The position numbers and the translations under genes were made by a program. Shown here piece after piece: positions 62,776-64,000 of a DNA stretch of 64,000 bases; positions within the stretch are counted from its first letter, which is position 1; every line of letters starts with the position of its first letter. The notes under the pieces are model-generated. The model was not told the origin of the DNA. It did not search any database and saw only the letters and a list, made by a program, of their open reading frames with translations. Location of the stretch: positions 124,001 through 188,000 of the forward strand of contig JADLDO010000014.1 in assembly GCA_020846635.1 (NCBI GenBank). The letters run 5' to 3'. The stretch comes from Caldilineaceae bacterium. Its GTDB lineage: Bacteria; Chloroflexota; Anaerolineae; Caldilineales; Caldilineaceae.

Positions 62776-64000
62776 TCAAGAACCGGGCTTGAGGAACCAA
62801 GTTTCCGGGCTGCGCTCCGGCCATGTGATGTTCGACCATTGGCGGAACTGGTAGTTACAGACATTGGCGTTGATGGCGTGACCACGATCCTGCTGGAAGA
62901 GCGTGAGATGAAGCAACTCATCATTCGTGATCTCGCTGATCGTATACCACATCTGCTTACGCGCCTCTGGATCGGCCTCACTGATCGCGTCGGTCACGAG
63001 CTGATCAATCTCTTCGTTGCAGTATGCCGAAGCATTGACACCAGCAGGCGGCACATTGGCACAGGAGTAGCGCGAATACTCAAACGGAACCGAAATGCCA
63101 CAACAGCCATAGCCCAAATCAAAATCAGGCTCTTCATAGACACGCGCCGCCCAGGCGGGTGACTCCATATGCTCAACATTGACCTTCACGCCCACATCCG
63201 CCCAATACTGCTGCATGGCAGCCACGACGTTGCGATCCAGCTCTGTCAGATAGTAGGTAACAAACGATAGCTCGCGCGAAGCGTCCCACCCGGCATCAGC
63301 CAGCAGTTGCTTTGCCAGTTCGGGATCATAGGGATAGTCAGGCACATTCGGGCTGATCCAGGTGTGATTCGGGTCAATATTGTCAAAGTCATAGACAAAT
63401 GCCTGGCCCGGTCCATAGATGCCCGTGGTGATTGCCTCACGGTCGATGGCATGGAAAAGTGCCTGCAAGACTCGCTTGTCGGGGAAATTACGGTGATTCG
63501 GCCAGATCGCCATCGCGCCAGGCAGCGGTGCGCCGACCACCGTCAGCCCCTCAGTCGCCATGACTCGCTCATGATCCAGCCCATTAACCGTACTGCCCGC
63601 TTGAATCTCGCCGCTTTCCAGACCCGGCAGCCAGGAAGCCACTGTATTCAACCCAATGCGGAAGATCAAACGATCCAGATGCGGGCGGCCATCAAAATAA
63701 TCTTCGTTGGCTTCCAAGATGTAATACTGGTCGGGGACAAATTCGCCCATCTTGAAGGGGCCGGAACCAACCACATCTTCGCGCACCAGCGTTGATGTAT
63801 TAATATCAATATAGTCCATGCCCTCGAACGGGTGCTTGGGCCACAGGTTCATGCCTGCCATGCCATAGAAGAAGTCGGCGCGCGGTGCAGACAGCGTCAA
63901 CTGAATGGTGTGGTCATCGATCACCTCGGCACCGCTGATTTCGTCTGCCGTACCCTCTACGAACTCTGTATAGCCGGCGATGCCCGACAGCGGCAGCACA
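62776..64000 (-). CDS. Peptide-type ABC substrate-binding protein (partial, N-terminus beyond window)
   Basis: About 407 C-terminal residues are visible; the signal peptide and first lobe start lie past the right edge. The SBP_bac_5 family is shown by VVGSGPFKMGEFVPDQYYILEAN, of which only the core G-SGPF is diagnostic, and by RVLQALFHAIDREAITTGI. Three cysteines occur near YGCCGISVPFEYSRYSCAN, unusual for these proteins. It is the first visible gene of the operon with the permeases at 61706 and 60756. Confidence 0.9.
   Translation of the reverse strand, partial: VLPLSGIAGYTEFVEGTADEISGAEVIDDHTIQLTLSAPRADFFYGMAGMNLWPKHPFEGMDYIDINTSTLVREDVVGSGPFKMGEFVPDQYYILEANEDYFDGRPHLDRLIFRIGLNTVASWLPGLESGEIQAGSTVNGLDHERVMATEGLTVVGAPLPGAMAIWPNHRNFPDKRVLQALFHAIDREAITTGIYGPGQAFVYDFDNIDPNHTWISPNVPDYPYDPELAKQLLADAGWDASRELSFVTYYLTELDRNVVAAMQQYWADVGVKVNVEHMESPAWAARVYEEPDFDLGYGCCGISVPFEYSRYSCANVPPAGVNASAYCNEEIDQLVTDAISEADPEARKQMWYTISEITNDELLHLTLFQQDRGHAINANVCNYQFRQWSNITWPERSPETWFLKPGS

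Overview
The window looks like chromosome of a member of the Chloroflexota, most likely an Anaerolineae/Caldilineae-type organism. That placement rests on style and not on a marker gene: lipoproteins with Ala/Pro/Glu-rich or Thr-Pro-rich linkers after the lipobox, a VEVTR-repeat linker (14012-15118), a Thr-Pro-Thr linker and a C-terminal YLPFV in a large secreted protein, and many solute-binding-protein transporters beside Gfo/Idh, enolase-superfamily and DapA-like enzymes. No phage, transposon or CRISPR array was seen.

Layout. 1-6,900: end of miaB, a CaCA antiporter, a run of minus-strand enzymes (homocysteine methyltransferase, GNAT, M29 aminopeptidase, methyltransferase), then a monooxygenase-like protein with an iron alcohol dehydrogenase. 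7,000-15,300: TerC, a TrpXYZ-type ABC importer, a thioredoxin-Rdx fusion, a FrnE-like DsbA divergent from a TetR regulator, an unknown anchored protein, and tRNA-Lys(CTT). 15,500-19,100: a heterodimeric ABC exporter. 19,600-24,600: a large secreted protein with a duplicated domain, then a lipoprotein. 24,600-29,200: a phosphate (Pst) operon behind a five-repeat Pho box, with two ATPase genes whose defects are complementary. 29,300-33,700: a small membrane protein, a GH5-like lipoprotein and a CPA2 antiporter. 33,700-43,900: a complete oligopeptide ABC transporter with a promoter/operator region, next to an enolase-superfamily/DapA-like/Gfo-Idh set with its own promoter. 44,000-49,200: a type III polyketide synthase with a flavoprotein, methyltransferases and an SDR. 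49,200-64,000: amino-acid- and sugar-type enzymes interleaved with two further peptide-type transporters that have no ATPase genes of their own.

How the parts fit. The cell appears to be a heterotroph that imports peptide- or oligosaccharide-like solutes through three Opp-type systems, possibly sharing one OppDF pair, and oxidises or epimerises the products. In all three Opp systems a strong hairpin lies between the binding-protein gene and the first permease gene, the usual device for making more binding protein than membrane subunits. The most interesting point is the Pst ATPase pair: one copy has lost the Q-loop Gln and catalytic Glu but keeps LSGGQ, the other keeps Gln and Glu but has LTPGQ. 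That predicts a heterodimer with one live and one dead ATP site, the architecture known from heterodimeric exporters and also encoded by the exporter at 15,525-19,132.
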